From Meconema thalassinum (taxonomy: Eukaryota > Arthropoda > Insecta > Orthoptera > Tettigoniidae): a stretch of 64,000 nt of DNA. The position numbers and the translations under genes are program-made. The notes under the pieces are model-generated. The model ran no database searches, was not told the DNA's origin, and saw nothing but the letters and a program-made list of their open reading frames with translations. The stretch lies in the NCBI GenBank assembly GCA_946902985.2, contig OX336396.1, forward strand, positions 232,886,797 to 232,950,796. The letters are read 5' to 3'. Positions 1-10,833 of the stretch are shown in pieces (the first letter of the stretch is position 1; every line of letters starts with the position of its first letter).

Positions 1-1137
1 TCAGTTCCTATTTCAACCTTGTTTACGAATTCCATTTAGACTTTGATTTTGCTAGAACCCGGATTTGTCATGATAGTAGTTTATTCTTCTTCAGAGGAAG
101 ACCTTTGCCGTTGTTGTTGTTGTAATATTGTGTTCTTACACAACTAATAGAATGGCCCACTGCCAATTAAAAATAATTCTCTAACCACGAATAATTTGAA
201 GGATATTTTCAATCCTAGTGCCATGAACTAAATGAATTCATTATGAAACTACAATTCTTATTTCCGCATTCTGTCGAAGAATTGCAAGTTGTGAAAGTTA
301 CTAGAAATGGCCATGAATATAAATATTTTTATAATAATGATTCCAAGTGGATAATTGAATAGTTGAGTGGTTCAACCATTTATTGATCAAGCTGATGATT
401 CAGAAATCATATATTTTGTTTGGAACTTGAAGTTCATAATCGAGTCACTTCTCGAATGTTTAATATCAGAAGAACAATTAATTGTTGTTGTGCTTCGCAC
501 AGTTCTTCGATGCTATGCTCAAAGGTCAAATACTTTTCAGATGTTATTAATATGTATAAATAATTTGTGTTGCTTCAATGATGATAATATTTTCGACGAT
601 ATATTTTTGAAACTGGAAAAACAAGTGAAAGTTTAAGAATTCTATAAACATTTATTCTACGAGTGTTAATATCATGTAAATAGTCAAACAATGATCTACG
701 TTATTTCCAGTATGGACAATTAATTTTGAACTGGAATTAAATATTAATAATTTTGTAACACAGTCCACAGGACTATTAATCGGACTTGTTTTCAAAAAGA
801 TTGTCAAATGTGTTTGGAAAATTTCTGTATATTGTGTGTAAATAAGGGTGTGGATCGCCACACGTGGAGTGATGCTGCTTTGAGCATCTTTGCAGTCAGA
901 TTTTAACTTTAAAATAAACTGAGATAATTTTACCAGATGTGTTACTCCCAATTAAATCTCCTTCTATCCTTATTGTTGCATTGAGCCAAAAATCAGTAAA
1001 GCATTTTTTTAAATTTGATGTCGTTTTTGCGATTTGCTTTAACCCATCTGGCGCTCCGGGATATTTTGACTCTCGTGCTGGTTGATTATTGGTAAAATGC
1101 ATATGTGGTCGTGCGGACTCCGGTCTAAACGGGCACA
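1..1137 (+). repeat. 5' LTR, distal (3') portion
   Basis: Matches 8277-9413 at roughly 99 percent identity by eye and ends in the same GGGCACA. The upstream part of this LTR lies outside the window. An 89-codon ORF (367-636) is present in both LTR copies. I regard it as a chance frame shared by descent, since no domain is recognisable. Confidence 0.9.
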
Positions 1138-1159
1138 TAAAATAAGATAGAGTGAGAAA

Positions 1160-1179
1160 TGGCTTCGAACGTGGGTCCC
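1160..1179 (+). other. Candidate primer binding site
   Basis: A TGG-led stretch (TGGCTTCGAACGTGGGTCCC) could pair with a tRNA 3' end. It lies 22 bases after the LTR end, farther than usual, so the assignment is weak. Confidence 0.25.
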
Positions 1180-1647
1180 GATTTAGACATGGTCAATCGC
1201 ATGCCGATTTGAAATTGTGATAATTTTTATAGAAATATTTTGGGAGTTGAGAGATGTCTGGTTTGGATGAATAAATTAGTAGGAAACCCAATTAGTGGGG
1301 AAAATTAAAAATTTAACTGGTTAATAATTAGAATGGGTTTGATTATTTTTGATAATGGCTTAACCATTAGGGCGTCAAGTAAATTCAGTAGTAAGCGTTC
1401 GATGACTGGATATACACATTATTAGAATCCAGGTGGAGGATATTTGAGAACTTGCACATTTTTCTTGTGATATTGTGGTAAATGTAATTCGTAAAAGTAG
1501 AGAATTTTGTTTTTCCATCGCGTCGACATTAGGACAAATCTCATTTTATTATAGTGTTCCAATTAGCTATTCATATTTCTTGTTCTAGTTATAAGCTTGT
1601 GTTTGCCACTGTTGTATACCCCTAAGTTTTGAATAATTATTGAAATT

Positions 1648-2082
1648 ATGGAAGAAATGATGAGGATGATGAGGAGTTTGGAGGAGAGTTCAAAAGAGGC
1701 TGGACGGCGTGTAGCCGCTATTATGAAAGAAAATACAGAGGCTTTAGAAAGGAAACTTAAAGAAAATTCTGAGTCTTTAGAAAGTAAACTTAAAGAAAAT
1801 TCTGATTCGTTAGAAAATAAACTTAAAGAAAATTTGAATGATAAACTTAGAGAAAATTCTGATTCTTTGGAAAATAAACTTAGAGAAAATTCTGATTCTT
1901 TGGAAAATAAACTTAAAGAAAATTCTGATTCTTTAGAAAGCAGGTTAAAAGGTAACTTGAAAGAAAGTTTAGATGAAAAACATAAAGAAAGTTCTGATTC
2001 TTTAAAAAGTAATTTGAAAGAAAATTTAAATAGTAAATTTAATTCAATGGAAAGTAAATTTAAAGAGAATTCCGAAATTTAA
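1648..2082 (+). CDS. gag: gag, N-terminal coiled-coil segment (frameshifted from the rest)
   Basis: An ORF of 144 codons rich in Lys, Glu, Asn, Ser and Leu. From about residue 30 it repeats an 11-residue unit of the type SDSLENKLKEN, and the heptad-like spacing of Leu predicts a long coiled coil. It stops two bases before the next ORF, which continues the same coiled-coil character in another frame. A one-base slip in the A-rich stretch near 2080-2085 is therefore the likely cause of the break. In a capsid precursor such a region would drive oligomerisation. No homology beyond the compositional similarity is claimed. Confidence 0.6.
   Translation: MEEMMRMMRSLEESSKEAGRRVAAIMKENTEALERKLKENSESLESKLKENSDSLENKLKENLNDKLRENSDSLENKLRENSDSLENKLKENSDSLESRLKGNLKESLDEKHKESSDSLKSNLKENLNSKFNSMESKFKENSEI
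1738..1947 (+). repeat. 33-bp coding minisatellite in gag
   Basis: About six imperfect copies of a 33-base unit (GATTCTTTAGAAAATAAAC core) encode the 11-residue coiled-coil repeat. The unit length is a multiple of three, so copy-number change leaves the frame intact. Confidence 0.75.
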
Positions 2083-2084
2083 AA

Positions 2085-3800
2085 ATGACACTTGAAAGTA
2101 AAATGAATAAATTATGCGATAAAACACATGAGCTCGAAACTTCATTAGCTACTAACGCAAGTTTAATGGACGAAAAATTTCGCGATGCCGATCTTCGATC
2201 TCAAAACTTAGCTGATAGGATAGAACATGGTCTTAGGAAAGTTGGTGAAGACATGGTCAACCTGGAAGTCAGAGTGAAGAAGGAGAGTAACGAGATGGGA
2301 ATTCTAGTTGTTCAACGTTTAACGGAACAATTCAAAGAACTTGTCATGGGAGAAATAAGAGAAGGTGTGATTAGTGAATTGCAAACTGAAATTAATACCA
2401 CAGTTGTCAATGAAATTAAAGACACACTCAAGCTGGAGAATCAAGAGGGAATCAAGGAGATTAGGGAATCTTTGTCATCCCATATTGAAGTAATTGCCAA
2501 AGATATCCAAGCAACTCAGAAGGACATATCAGATATGACAGGGTCATTGAAAATTCATGAAGCTGTTATGAACCAGATATCCAATGATGTTAAGGACAAT
2601 TGTAAAGAAACTGAAGCAATTAAGAAGATGGCAGAAGAAAACCAGAAGGAACTTGAGGCTATGAAAACTCAAATCAAAGATGAGAAACAGTCTGATCATC
2701 TGTTGAAAATGCCAAATGTAAGGGGAAAGGAACAGATACAGATAAATCTAGGAGGAGCTAGAGACACGGATAGTCAAAGACAGGATGAGGTCAGGACAGT
2801 ATTTCAATCCAACCCCATAACTGTATTTAAGAATATAGAGGATAAGCCTTCTAAATTTTCAGGGCGAGATTCTGTGACACCCGTGGAATTTTTGAGAGAA
2901 ACAGGTGATTACCTGAAAGATTCTAAGATCCCTAAAGAAAGACAGATCCGAGTGATAGGGAAGTTCTTGGAAGGTCCTGCACTTCTTTGGTTTAGAGCAT
3001 TTAGATCCACTCTAACCACTTTTGAGGAGTTTTCTCGTGGGCTATTGAAGAAGTTTTGGTCCCCGGAAACCCAACAGCAAGTCAGAGCAGAGTTATATTC
3101 GAAGAGATTCTCGACGTCACAACCTACTCGATACTCTACGTACTTTTCTGGACAGCTGTCTAAACTTCAACATTTAGATCCGCCGATGCCAGATAACGAG
3201 TTGATTACTGCATTGATACGTCAGTTTCCAGCAGACGTCCAGAGGACTTTGATCGCTGCTGATATCTACAATATGGAACAATTTGATGAAGTATTACAGA
3301 AGCTGGATCATACAAACGCTCAATTCTTCCATCAGAAGGGAGGAAAGAGTAACAACGCTGTGTATGCTGTTATGGCTGATAGTTATTCTCAGACACCTCG
3401 AGAGATTCGAGAGGAGCGAGAAGAGAAATCGCCGAGGGAAGATTCCAATAAGAGCGGATGGAACCAGTACAGTAACAGATACAGTTACAAACCATATGCG
3501 AGACCGGATGGTGGTAATCGATACAATACTCGATGGAGAAGACCACGAGATACTCAAGGAAGGTACCAGGAAAGAAGATATTATGGTAGAAACAACTACA
3601 ATAACAGAGGGAATGTAGATACTCGTCAGTCCAATGAAGAGTTTAACAAGGACACAAGGAAAAATTTGGAAGCAAGACACCAAGATAACTTGCAATTTTT
3701 GGAGCAGAGGCCCAACGAACCAGGTCCATCGGGAACACAACAATCCCGGGGGAATGGTAATGAAAAAAAAAAACAAGTTCGAATTCACAGTAGAAGATAG
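2085..3800 (+). CDS. gag: gag polyprotein (capsid domain)
   Basis: 571 codons. Residues 1 to about 240 continue the charged coiled coil. Residues about 250-410 match the Retrotrans_gag type of capsid domain: FSGRDSVTPVEFLRE, then GPALLWFRAF, FEEFSRGLLKKFW and a closing helix around LQKLDH. The C-terminal 150 residues are rich in Arg, Tyr, Asn and Gly and probably bind RNA. I see no CCHC zinc knuckle. The annotated start is simply the first ATG after the upstream stop, and the native protein likely began at 1648. The 3' end overlaps the protease frame across an 11-A run (3763-3773). Confidence 0.82.
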   Translation: MTLESKMNKLCDKTHELETSLATNASLMDEKFRDADLRSQNLADRIEHGLRKVGEDMVNLEVRVKKESNEMGILVVQRLTEQFKELVMGEIREGVISELQTEINTTVVNEIKDTLKLENQEGIKEIRESLSSHIEVIAKDIQATQKDISDMTGSLKIHEAVMNQISNDVKDNCKETEAIKKMAEENQKELEAMKTQIKDEKQSDHLLKMPNVRGKEQIQINLGGARDTDSQRQDEVRTVFQSNPITVFKNIEDKPSKFSGRDSVTPVEFLRETGDYLKDSKIPKERQIRVIGKFLEGPALLWFRAFRSTLTTFEEFSRGLLKKFWSPETQQQVRAELYSKRFSTSQPTRYSTYFSGQLSKLQHLDPPMPDNELITALIRQFPADVQRTLIAADIYNMEQFDEVLQKLDHTNAQFFHQKGGKSNNAVYAVMADSYSQTPREIREEREEKSPREDSNKSGWNQYSNRYSYKPYARPDGGNRYNTRWRRPRDTQGRYQERRYYGRNNYNNRGNVDTRQSNEEFNKDTRKNLEARHQDNLQFLEQRPNEPGPSGTQQSRGNGNEKKKQVRIHSRR

Positions 3801-4455
3801 AATTTTGAACACTTTCACTTCCAGAATTATTAAATGGCAAGCAGAGGATGATGACTTAATTCAACAGAATACCGAACGAAAAGAAATGGGTACGAGAATT
3901 AGAATGCCAATCATATCATGTGAAGTATTTGGTATGCCTGTCGATACTTTGATCGATACTGGGGCTATGCTTTGTCTGGTGAGTGAGAAGCTTTATATTC
4001 TGTGGAAGCTCAAAGAGAATTTAAAGGAGATTCCAATATCAGGAATTAAGATCCAAGGAATAATACCCAATAAAATATCTCTGTGTAAAACACAATTATA
4101 CTTATGTATTACGATAGGAGGACTTGATTTCCGACATGTGTTTGTTGTAATGAAGGACATGGCTTTTGACATGATATTGGGAGCAGATTTCATTCAGAAA
4201 TATCAAGCAGTGATAGACATGAAGACAGAGACGATTAGATTCAAGAATACCGAAGAGATTAACTTCGAGGGAAAAGAAGAGGAAGACATCGAGGGAGATG
4301 CTCAATGGTCTCTGATTTTTCATGAAGCTGAAGGAAGAGAAGTCTACACTGAGAAGGAGTCCCCAGAGCTAGGGAAAATTTTGGAGGAGTATCACGACAT
4401 CTTTGATATTAAGCCTGGAGAAATTGAAGATTTGAATATCGTATTTTGGAAGTAA
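3634..4455 (+). pseudogene. pro: Retroviral-type aspartic protease plus truncated start of reverse transcriptase
   Basis: The protease proper starts after the A-run. It shows the flap-and-active-site pattern LIDTGAMLCLVS, with the catalytic Asp-Thr-Gly at 3955-3963, and the second conserved block MILGADFIQKY near 4171-4205. Both are diagnostic of pepsin-fold retroelement proteases. The segment ELGKILEEYHDIFDIKPGEI (about 4366-4425) is the familiar lead-in to a gypsy reverse transcriptase. It then breaks off, and within ten codons the frame hits a stop. All reverse transcriptase motifs, RNase H and the integrase core are absent. The first 40 or so codons overlap gag out of frame and are unlikely to be used. 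Confidence 0.8.
3763..3773 (+). promoter_or_regulatory. A11 run at the gag/protease frame overlap
   Basis: Gag is read in one frame and protease in another. The run of eleven A lies shortly before the gag stop, where frameshifting or polymerase slippage would fuse the two. No pseudoknot was modelled. Confidence 0.4.
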
Positions 4456-4556
4456 ACAATAATGGAAGCTATGAAGTAGCCAATACACGAACTGGTAACA
4501 TCGTGGGAACTTATAATGCATCGAATTTGAAGATCTATTATTCAAGAACCAGATGA
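4437..4556 (+). pseudogene. Remnant of the pol (integrase) C-terminus
   Basis: Starting in another frame exactly where the protease/RT frame breaks, 39 codons plus TGA read like the tail of gypsy integrase: YEVANTRTGNIVGTY followed by NASNLKIYY. A GTY-x-(A/V)SNLK-x-Y ending is typical of these proteins. The abutting of RT start and integrase end shows that the intervening part of pol was removed by one internal deletion. Confidence 0.65.
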
Positions 4557-4607
4557 TTTAATGTGTAGATAGGAAAAATAAAAATTTTTCAATTTTTATT
4601 TTTTGCT

Positions 4608-4621
4608 AGGTGTGGGGTGGA
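4608..4621 (+). other. Polypurine tract candidate
   Basis: AGGTGTGGGGTGGA directly precedes the TG start of the 3' LTR and lies 52 bases after the pol stop, the expected place for plus-strand priming. Confidence 0.55.
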
Positions 4622-5322
4622 TGTGCCCAACTCTAGGAATGGGTATTCCAAGTTTCAGACACCTAGATATCAAGGGAAAGGCTGTAGCCGCTTTTGAAAG
4701 TTCAGATATTTGAATATCGCGCTACATTGCTTCGAGAAGCATTTCGAAGGATTTTACCGATAGTTGGATGTCAAGTGACGTAGCGAGTAATAGCAGAGGT
4801 GGAGGCTATTTATTGATTAAATAGTTAACTATGGAGTAGAGACTTGGATCAGATTACTGGCACGGCCAAATGAAAGAGAATGCAATTAGTATCAAGTAAA
4901 TCGGACCAGGGATTCAAGAGATATGAGGATTTCCAGATATCAGGCGATGACGCGTGACCCTGACCGTTTTGAATAAAAGCCAGCTGGAGCAGGCATGGTT
5001 TGCTCATTCTAACACAAGCACTTGGCAAGCAAGTTGCGTCTACGCTGAGCCAAGGCACATGGTTGCCGAATCTACGCAGAAGTTCTTTTCAAGTCGTGAT
5101 AGTCACGAGAAGTGCTGCGCAAACGAGTTGAAACTTAGTAAGTTTCTGGTGAGGAGAATCACTGAGGTGATTGATTTCTACAGACATTGGTGGAAATATT
5201 TATATTTCTAAAAGGACATATGCTAGACTTTGTCTAGAAAATAGTATTTTGTCACAGTCCAGTAGTAACTTAATACTTGGATGTTTAAATCCATTTCAAG
5301 TCAGTTTTCATTTTTGTAACTA

Positions 5323-6787
5323 CACACATCAAAAAAAGTTTTGCATCACCTCGGTTCCCAGATCTCCGGCATATAGACGTTGACTGTGTATATTGTATCC
5401 AAGATACAGTCCCTTTGACTGTTCATAGATGTCACTAAAACTGCTCAAAGATGTAAACAACCATGCATGAGCAGGGCCTATTAGACGGAGGGGGTACGAC
5501 AGCCGATCAGTTCCAGTCATTCCACCAGGACGAAGGTACGCTGCTCATGTTGTCTGTAGTTCTACCATGCCTAGAAGGTCAATACCGCAGTTCGATCGCG
5601 TCCGCATTGTTACTTTGTGTCAAGAAGGGCTCTCAACAAGGGAAGTTTCCAGGCGTCTCAGAGTGAACCAAAGCGATGTTGTTCGGACATGGAGGAGGTA
5701 CAGAGATACAGGAACTGTCGATGACAGGCCTCACTCAGGCCGCCCAAGGGCTACTACTGTAGTGGATGACCGCTACTTACGGATTGCCGCTCGGAGGAAC
5801 CCTGACAGCAATGCCACCATGTTGAATAATGCGTTTCGTTCAGCCACAGGACGTCGTGTTTCAACTCAAACTGTGCGCAATAGGCTGCATGATGCGCAAC
5901 TTCACTCCCGACGTACATGGCAAGGTCCAGCTTTGCAACCCCGACACCATGCAGCGCGGTACAGATGGGCCCAACAACATGCTGAATGGACCCCACGGAA
6001 TTGGCATCACGTTCTCTTCACCGATGAGTGTCGCATATGCCTTCAACCAGACAATCGTCGGAGACGTGTTTGGAGGCACCCTGGTCAGGCTGAACGTCTT
6101 AGACACACTGTCCAGCGAGTGCAGCAAGGTGGTGGTTCCCTGATGTTTTGGGGTGGCATTATGTGGGGCCGACGTACGCCACTGGTGGTCATGGAAGGCT
6201 CCGAAACGGCTTTACGATACCTGAATGACATCCTCCGACCCATAGTGCAACCATATCGGCAGAATATTGGAGAGGCATTTGTCTTCATGGACGACAATTC
6301 TCGACCTCATCGTGCACATCTTGTGAATGCGTTCCTTCAAGATAACGACATCGCTCGACTACAGTGGCCAGCATGTTCGCCAGACATGAACCCTATCGAA
6401 CATGCCTGGGATATGTTGAAAAGGGCTGTTTATGGACGTCTTGACCCACCAACCACTCTGAGAGATTTACGCCGAATTGTCGTTGAGGAGTGGGACAATT
6501 TGGACCAACAGTGTCTTGATGAACTTGTGGATAGTATGCCACGACGAATACAGGCATGCATCAATGCAAGAGGACGTGCTACTGGGTATTAGAGGTAGTG
6601 GTGTGTACTGCAATCTGGACCACAAATGCTGAAAGTCTAGCTGTATGATGGTACAACATGCAATGTGTGGGTCTCATGAGCAATAAAACGAGCTGAAATG
6701 TTGTTTGTGTTGATCTCTATTCCCTTTGTATTTAAAGGTTCCGGAACTCTTGGAACCGAGGTGATGCAAAACTTTTTTTGATGTGTG
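5323..6787 (+). mobile_element. Tc1-type DNA transposon, apparently intact
   Basis: A 1465-bp element bounded by TA target duplications (5321-5322 and 6788-6789). The terminal inverted repeats are identical for 36 bp (5323-5358 and 6752-6787), beginning CACACATCAAAAAAAGTTTT. It encloses one uninterrupted transposase ORF. Perfect termini, clean TA duplication and an open frame indicate a recent insertion into the LTR. Confidence 0.95.
5567..6592 (+). CDS. Tc1-family transposase (DD34E)
   Basis: 341 residues, the usual Tc1 length. The N-terminal 110 residues hold the paired helix-turn-helix DNA-binding region (LCQEGLSTREVSRRLRV, then a GRPR hinge at about residue 58). The catalytic triad is Asp153 in LFTDECR, Asp243 in FMDDNSRPH and Glu278 in PDMNPIEHAWD. 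Exactly 34 residues separate the last two, hence DD34E. It would cut at the element ends and reinsert at TA. The start ATG opens with MPRR, a common Tc1 beginning. No stop or frameshift is visible, so the enzyme may be functional, although neither activity nor expression can be judged from sequence. Confidence 0.95.
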   Translation: MPRRSIPQFDRVRIVTLCQEGLSTREVSRRLRVNQSDVVRTWRRYRDTGTVDDRPHSGRPRATTVVDDRYLRIAARRNPDSNATMLNNAFRSATGRRVSTQTVRNRLHDAQLHSRRTWQGPALQPRHHAARYRWAQQHAEWTPRNWHHVLFTDECRICLQPDNRRRRVWRHPGQAERLRHTVQRVQQGGGSLMFWGGIMWGRRTPLVVMEGSETALRYLNDILRPIVQPYRQNIGEAFVFMDDNSRPHRAHLVNAFLQDNDIARLQWPACSPDMNPIEHAWDMLKRAVYGRLDPPTTLRDLRRIVVEEWDNLDQQCLDELVDSMPRRIQACINARGRATGY

Positions 6788-9413
6788 TAGTTAACCACTT
6801 CGATCTGTCAGTACACTGAAGACTAGTCTATAGCGGTGGCGTTCATTAGTCTACGCAAGGGAAACTGCAAGTTGTCTAGCGCATGGCAGATGGTGATATA
6901 CAAACCATGCCCAGGGAACGATCTTCAGAACAGCCGTTAATTGCTTAGACTGTCAATGTTTTTCTTGTACTGATGAGATTACAGTGAGTTATGTTACAAC
7001 TGACATATTTAAGAAGAGATCACTTAGATCTGACCCTATTTCAACAAACTGTTATGGCTTTGATAGAAGCCCATATTAAAATGGAACCACAGTTTATTCA
7101 AACGTCGAAAGATACTACCACTATGTCTGACTAGATGATTTGTGGGTCTACAATGGCGGCCGATACAAGGATTATACGTGCTTGTCCGATAGGGCATGTC
7201 TATGGATAAATCTGGTACAGACCAGGTTTACTACGCTTCAAGACCATCAAGAAATGTAAGCCACATTTGAATTATATTATGCCTAGCTAATTGGAACAAA
7301 CTATTTTTTCTGTAGATGACCAACACATTTTTTTCGTCGTATTTAAAGCTTGTAATGATTTACGCAAGACTTGTTAGAGTTATTCTGAGCATTTTCAGCA
7401 CTCAGAACAGTTTAGGATCGATGACCGAGCATTTCGAGCATTTATTTGAATTTTTCATATTTTAAGGAAACCACGGAAAAACCCCGATGTAACTGTAAAA
7501 GTAAAATTTATTTTTGTTGAGGAATGGATATTTTTTCCATATTCGAAGGCTCGAACATGTGGATTCTCACATAATGAGATGATAATTAAACATATCTGAA
7601 ATAATATAAATAATAATAATAATAATAATCCACTAATAATAATAATAATAATTTTTATAATTTTTCTAAATAATTCTTGGATATTATATTTTCTAATAAT
7701 CATATGTATTGAGAAAGAGCCTATGAAGTAGTTTAATCATTTCTAGTTTGGAACATTAGATTTTCCGATGGAGAGTGGTTAGTGCAAGCCCGCATTCAAC
7801 CAACATGTCAGTTCTGGTTGAACAGTTGATATTTGCAATGAGTAAAGTATATTTTTCATATAACACGGAGAGGCATGAAACGGGAAGCAATTGATATTTG
7901 TATCAAATAGGATATTTTTGTATTTATATAAAATCATGACGTAAATACACTTGAAAGTGTAATAAAGATTTTCATAAGTATGGTAAATTCACGGGTTGAA
8001 CTGAATGGTAAAATAAAATAAACTTGTAAGTTTATTAATCTTCCAGTGTTGATAACGAGCAGAGGCTTGATTTATTGTATAAATTATGGGAAGATAATTT
8101 ATGTGTGTGGAGTAGTTGAAATGCCATTCCCAGGTGCGCATGTTAAGTCGCAGGAATGAAGAGGTTTTTTCGAGCATCAATCAAATAGCAGGTTCGATGG
8201 CTCAGGTTTATAGTAGGAGTATTGGAGCCACACATTTCGTCGTATGAATAACCCGAAGGTTATTTCTTGAAACCATCAGTTCTTATTTCAACCTTGTTTA
8301 CGAATTCCATGTAGACTTTGATTTTGCTAGAACCCGGATTTGTCATGATAGTAGTTTATTCTTCTTCAGAGGAAGACCTTTGCCGTTGTTGTTGTTGTAA
8401 TATTGTGTTCTTACACAAATAATAGAATGGGCCACTGCCAATTAAAAATAATTCTCTAACCACGAATAATTTGAAGGATATTTTCAATCCTAGTGCCATG
8501 AACTAAATGAATTCATTATGAAACTACAATTCTAATTTCCGCATTCTGTCGAAGAATTGCAAGTTGTGAAAGTTACTAGAAATGGCCATGAATATAAATA
8601 TTTTTATAATAATGATTCCAAGTGGATAATTGAATAGTTGAATGGTTCAACCATTTATTGATCAAGCTGATGATTCAGAAATCATATATTTTGTTTGGAA
8701 CTTGAAGTTCATAATCGAGTCACTTCTCGAATGTTTAATATCAGAAGAACAATTAATTGTTGTTGTGCTTCGCACAGTTCTTCGATGCTATGCTCAAAGG
8801 TCAAATACTTTTCAGATGTTATTAATATGTATAAATAATTTGTGTTGCTTCAATGATGATAATATTTTCGACGATATATTTTTGAAACTGGAAAAACAAG
8901 TGAAAGTTTAAGAATTCTATAAACATTTATTCTACGAGTGTTAATATCATGTAAATAGTCAAACAATGATCTACGTTATTTCCAGTATGGACAATTAATT
9001 TTGAACTGGAATTAAATATTAATAATTTTGGAACACAGTCCACAGGACTATTAATCGGACTTGTTTTCAAAAAGATTGTCAAATGTGTTTGGAAAATTTC
9101 TGTATATTGTGTGTAAATAAGGGTGTGGATCGCCACACGTGGAGTGATGCTGCTTTGAGCATCTTTGCAGTCAGATTTTAACTTTAAAATAAACTGAGAT
9201 AATTTTACCAGATGTGTTACTCCCAATTAAATCTCCTTCTATCCTTATTGTTGCATTGAGCCAAAAATCAGTAAAGCATTTTTTTAAATTTGATGTCGTT
9301 TTTGCGATTTGCTTTATCCCATCTGGCGCTCCGGGATTTTTTGACTCTCGTGCTGGCTGATTATTGGTAAAATGCATATGTGGTCGTGCGGACTCCGGTC
9401 TAAACGGGCACAA

Positions 9414-9480
9414 TACCTATGAAGGAATGACAAAACCCTAACCACTGCACCAGTAGCTGAATTGATAAAGTCTGATTATT
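9414..9480 (+). repeat. Relic of the F1 Helitron 3' region
   Basis: TGAAGGAATGACAAA through AATTGATAA matches the segment just upstream of the F1 Helitron terminus at 33829-33880, then diverges. It is probably the sequence into which the LTR element inserted. Confidence 0.45.
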
Positions 9481-9539
9481 CATACCAAGGATAGATCAGT
9501 CATAGCATTCATGATTGAGATTTTGCTAATTGTACTCTT

Positions 9540-10075
9540 TACAACTAGAATATTCACGGGCGAAGCCGCGTCGGGTAATGTTAGTAGTTCTTAATTCTTT
9601 AAATAATTCTTCTAATGTTTCTTGAACTTTTGGGATTAAATGATTTAAATGATTGTGCACTCCCGCGAAGGTTTCTTAAATAAATCCATTTTACAATAGG
9701 TGGCGCACGAATCGTTTCACAAATGAGTGTATTTCATACAGTGTAGCGGTAGTTTCTATGGTATTACTCTATGATTGTCCCGTATGTGTTCCTATACCAT
9801 TAGGGACAGATGACCTCGTAGTTCCGCCCCTTACAACAACAATAACTAACTAACTTCCTATACCATTCATCTGATTGCGATGAAAATTTTGTGTGCTGTT
9901 GTGCGCAAGCCCACGAAGGTTCATGAATTAATTAGTAAATCCATTTTACAATCGGTTGCGCGTGCATCAATTCAACAAATGAGTGTATTTCATTCAGTTT
10001 AGCGGCAATTTATGTATTTTCGTTGTATGAGTGCGCACGCTTGATATAATATAATTCAATCAAATACAAAACTTC
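9540..10075. repeat. Decayed Helitron-like repeat with two tandem modules
   Basis: Two related modules (about 9665-9765 and 9905-10030) share AAATCCATTTTACAAT and ACAAATGAGTGTATTTCAT. The same modules occur in reverse orientation at 20290-20700. The piece near 9550 (CACGGGCGAAGCCGCG) resembles common Helitron ends. Confidence 0.4.
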
Positions 10076-10109
10076 CAAATTTCAGTTCGCGTGTGACATA
10101 ATTAGTTAG

Positions 10110-10337
10110 TTGGTTCCTTAGTTTAGAGGCTACGACAACGCGGTCATGTAGCCCCGGGTACTTTGGGTGTGTGTAGAATTCGTCTGATAACCGGTGTTAA
10201 TTGTGATGGCTGTATTAGTGTGTGTTATCTGTGATTCAGGTAAGGACTGCAGACGATCATTATTTCAATTAGTTCCTACTTTTGCGACCAAATGCTACCA
10301 TCCAAGACACCTAGCTGCGGACGTTGCTACTAGATGC
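10110..10337 (-). mobile_element. SINE, 3' part (truncated copy)
   Basis: Shares the tail module of the full tRNA-derived SINEs at 17707-18193 and 58393-58921, including GTCTGATAACCGG and GATGGCTGTATTAGTG. The tRNA-like head is missing. Confidence 0.7.
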
Positions 10338-10339
10338 CT

Positions 10340-10833
10340 CTAACAGTTTTTCATTTACAGAAGAAAAAGTGGACTTTTAAAAGAAAAAAATAAGAAATTG
10401 TTTTAAAAATCATAACTAACTAATCATTTGTCGGTATATTCTGATTCTAGTTCAGTAATCAGAATAAAAGTAATACTATACCTCCCAAAAATTTCAAATT
10501 TCTATCAGTCAAAGGCTCTGAGATAATGGGTCATCAATATTGCAAATTTAACACTATAGGTATAGGACGTAAGCACTCCCTTTAAGGGCCGACCACAGCG
10601 TACAAATTATGGGAAATATTCCTTCATTATTCGTGGTATTGATGGTTAGAACCCATTATCTGCCACAGTCTTGGAGCCTTTCCCCAAACATTTTGATGTG
10701 TTTAAGAGAAGATTGAAATGCTGTGTAAATACCACGATGTAATTATTATAGTTCCTACATCGCGACTTATGCACTTTAATTAAATGTGGATGATCTGCCC
10801 TGCTCAGGTAGGTGGGATTTTCCAGACATTTGC
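10340..10833. other. Unassigned interspersed sequence
   Basis: No gene or clean repeat boundary is visible. On the plus strand 10630-10720 weakly resembles the extreme C-terminus of a non-LTR reverse transcriptase (FDVFKRRLK). Confidence 0.3.

Larger units (their letters stand above)
1..9413 (+). mobile_element. Non-autonomous Ty3/gypsy-like LTR retrotransposon (5' end outside window)
   Basis: The first 1137 bases recur at 8277-9413 with only about ten differences, so they are the 3' part of one LTR and the matching part of the other. Between them lie a gag ORF, an aspartic protease and a 40-codon scrap of the pol C-terminus, in gypsy order. Reverse transcriptase, RNase H and integrase are missing, so the element must have used proteins supplied by a relative. 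The 3' LTR appears to run from TGTGCCC at 4622 to GGGCACA at 9413, a perfect 7-bp terminal inverted repeat. The purine-rich tract lies just before 4622. The flank after 9413 resembles the F1 Helitron described below, so the element probably landed in an old repeat. The target duplication cannot be checked because the left end is outside the window. Confidence 0.88.
4622..9413 (+). repeat. 3' LTR (about 3.3 kb without the nested Tc1)
   Basis: Starts TGTGCCC and ends GGGCACA, a perfect inverted repeat, right after a polypurine tract. Only the last 1137 bases can be compared with the 5' LTR in this window; the inferred left boundary rests on the termini. Contains the Tc1 element 5323-6787. The rest (4629-5320, 6790-8276) has no recognisable ORF; 7600-7660 has short AAT runs. 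Confidence 0.65.

Noticed and set aside
367..636. 89-codon ORF present in both LTRs
   Set aside because: Identical copies follow from LTR duplication; no domain or coding signature.
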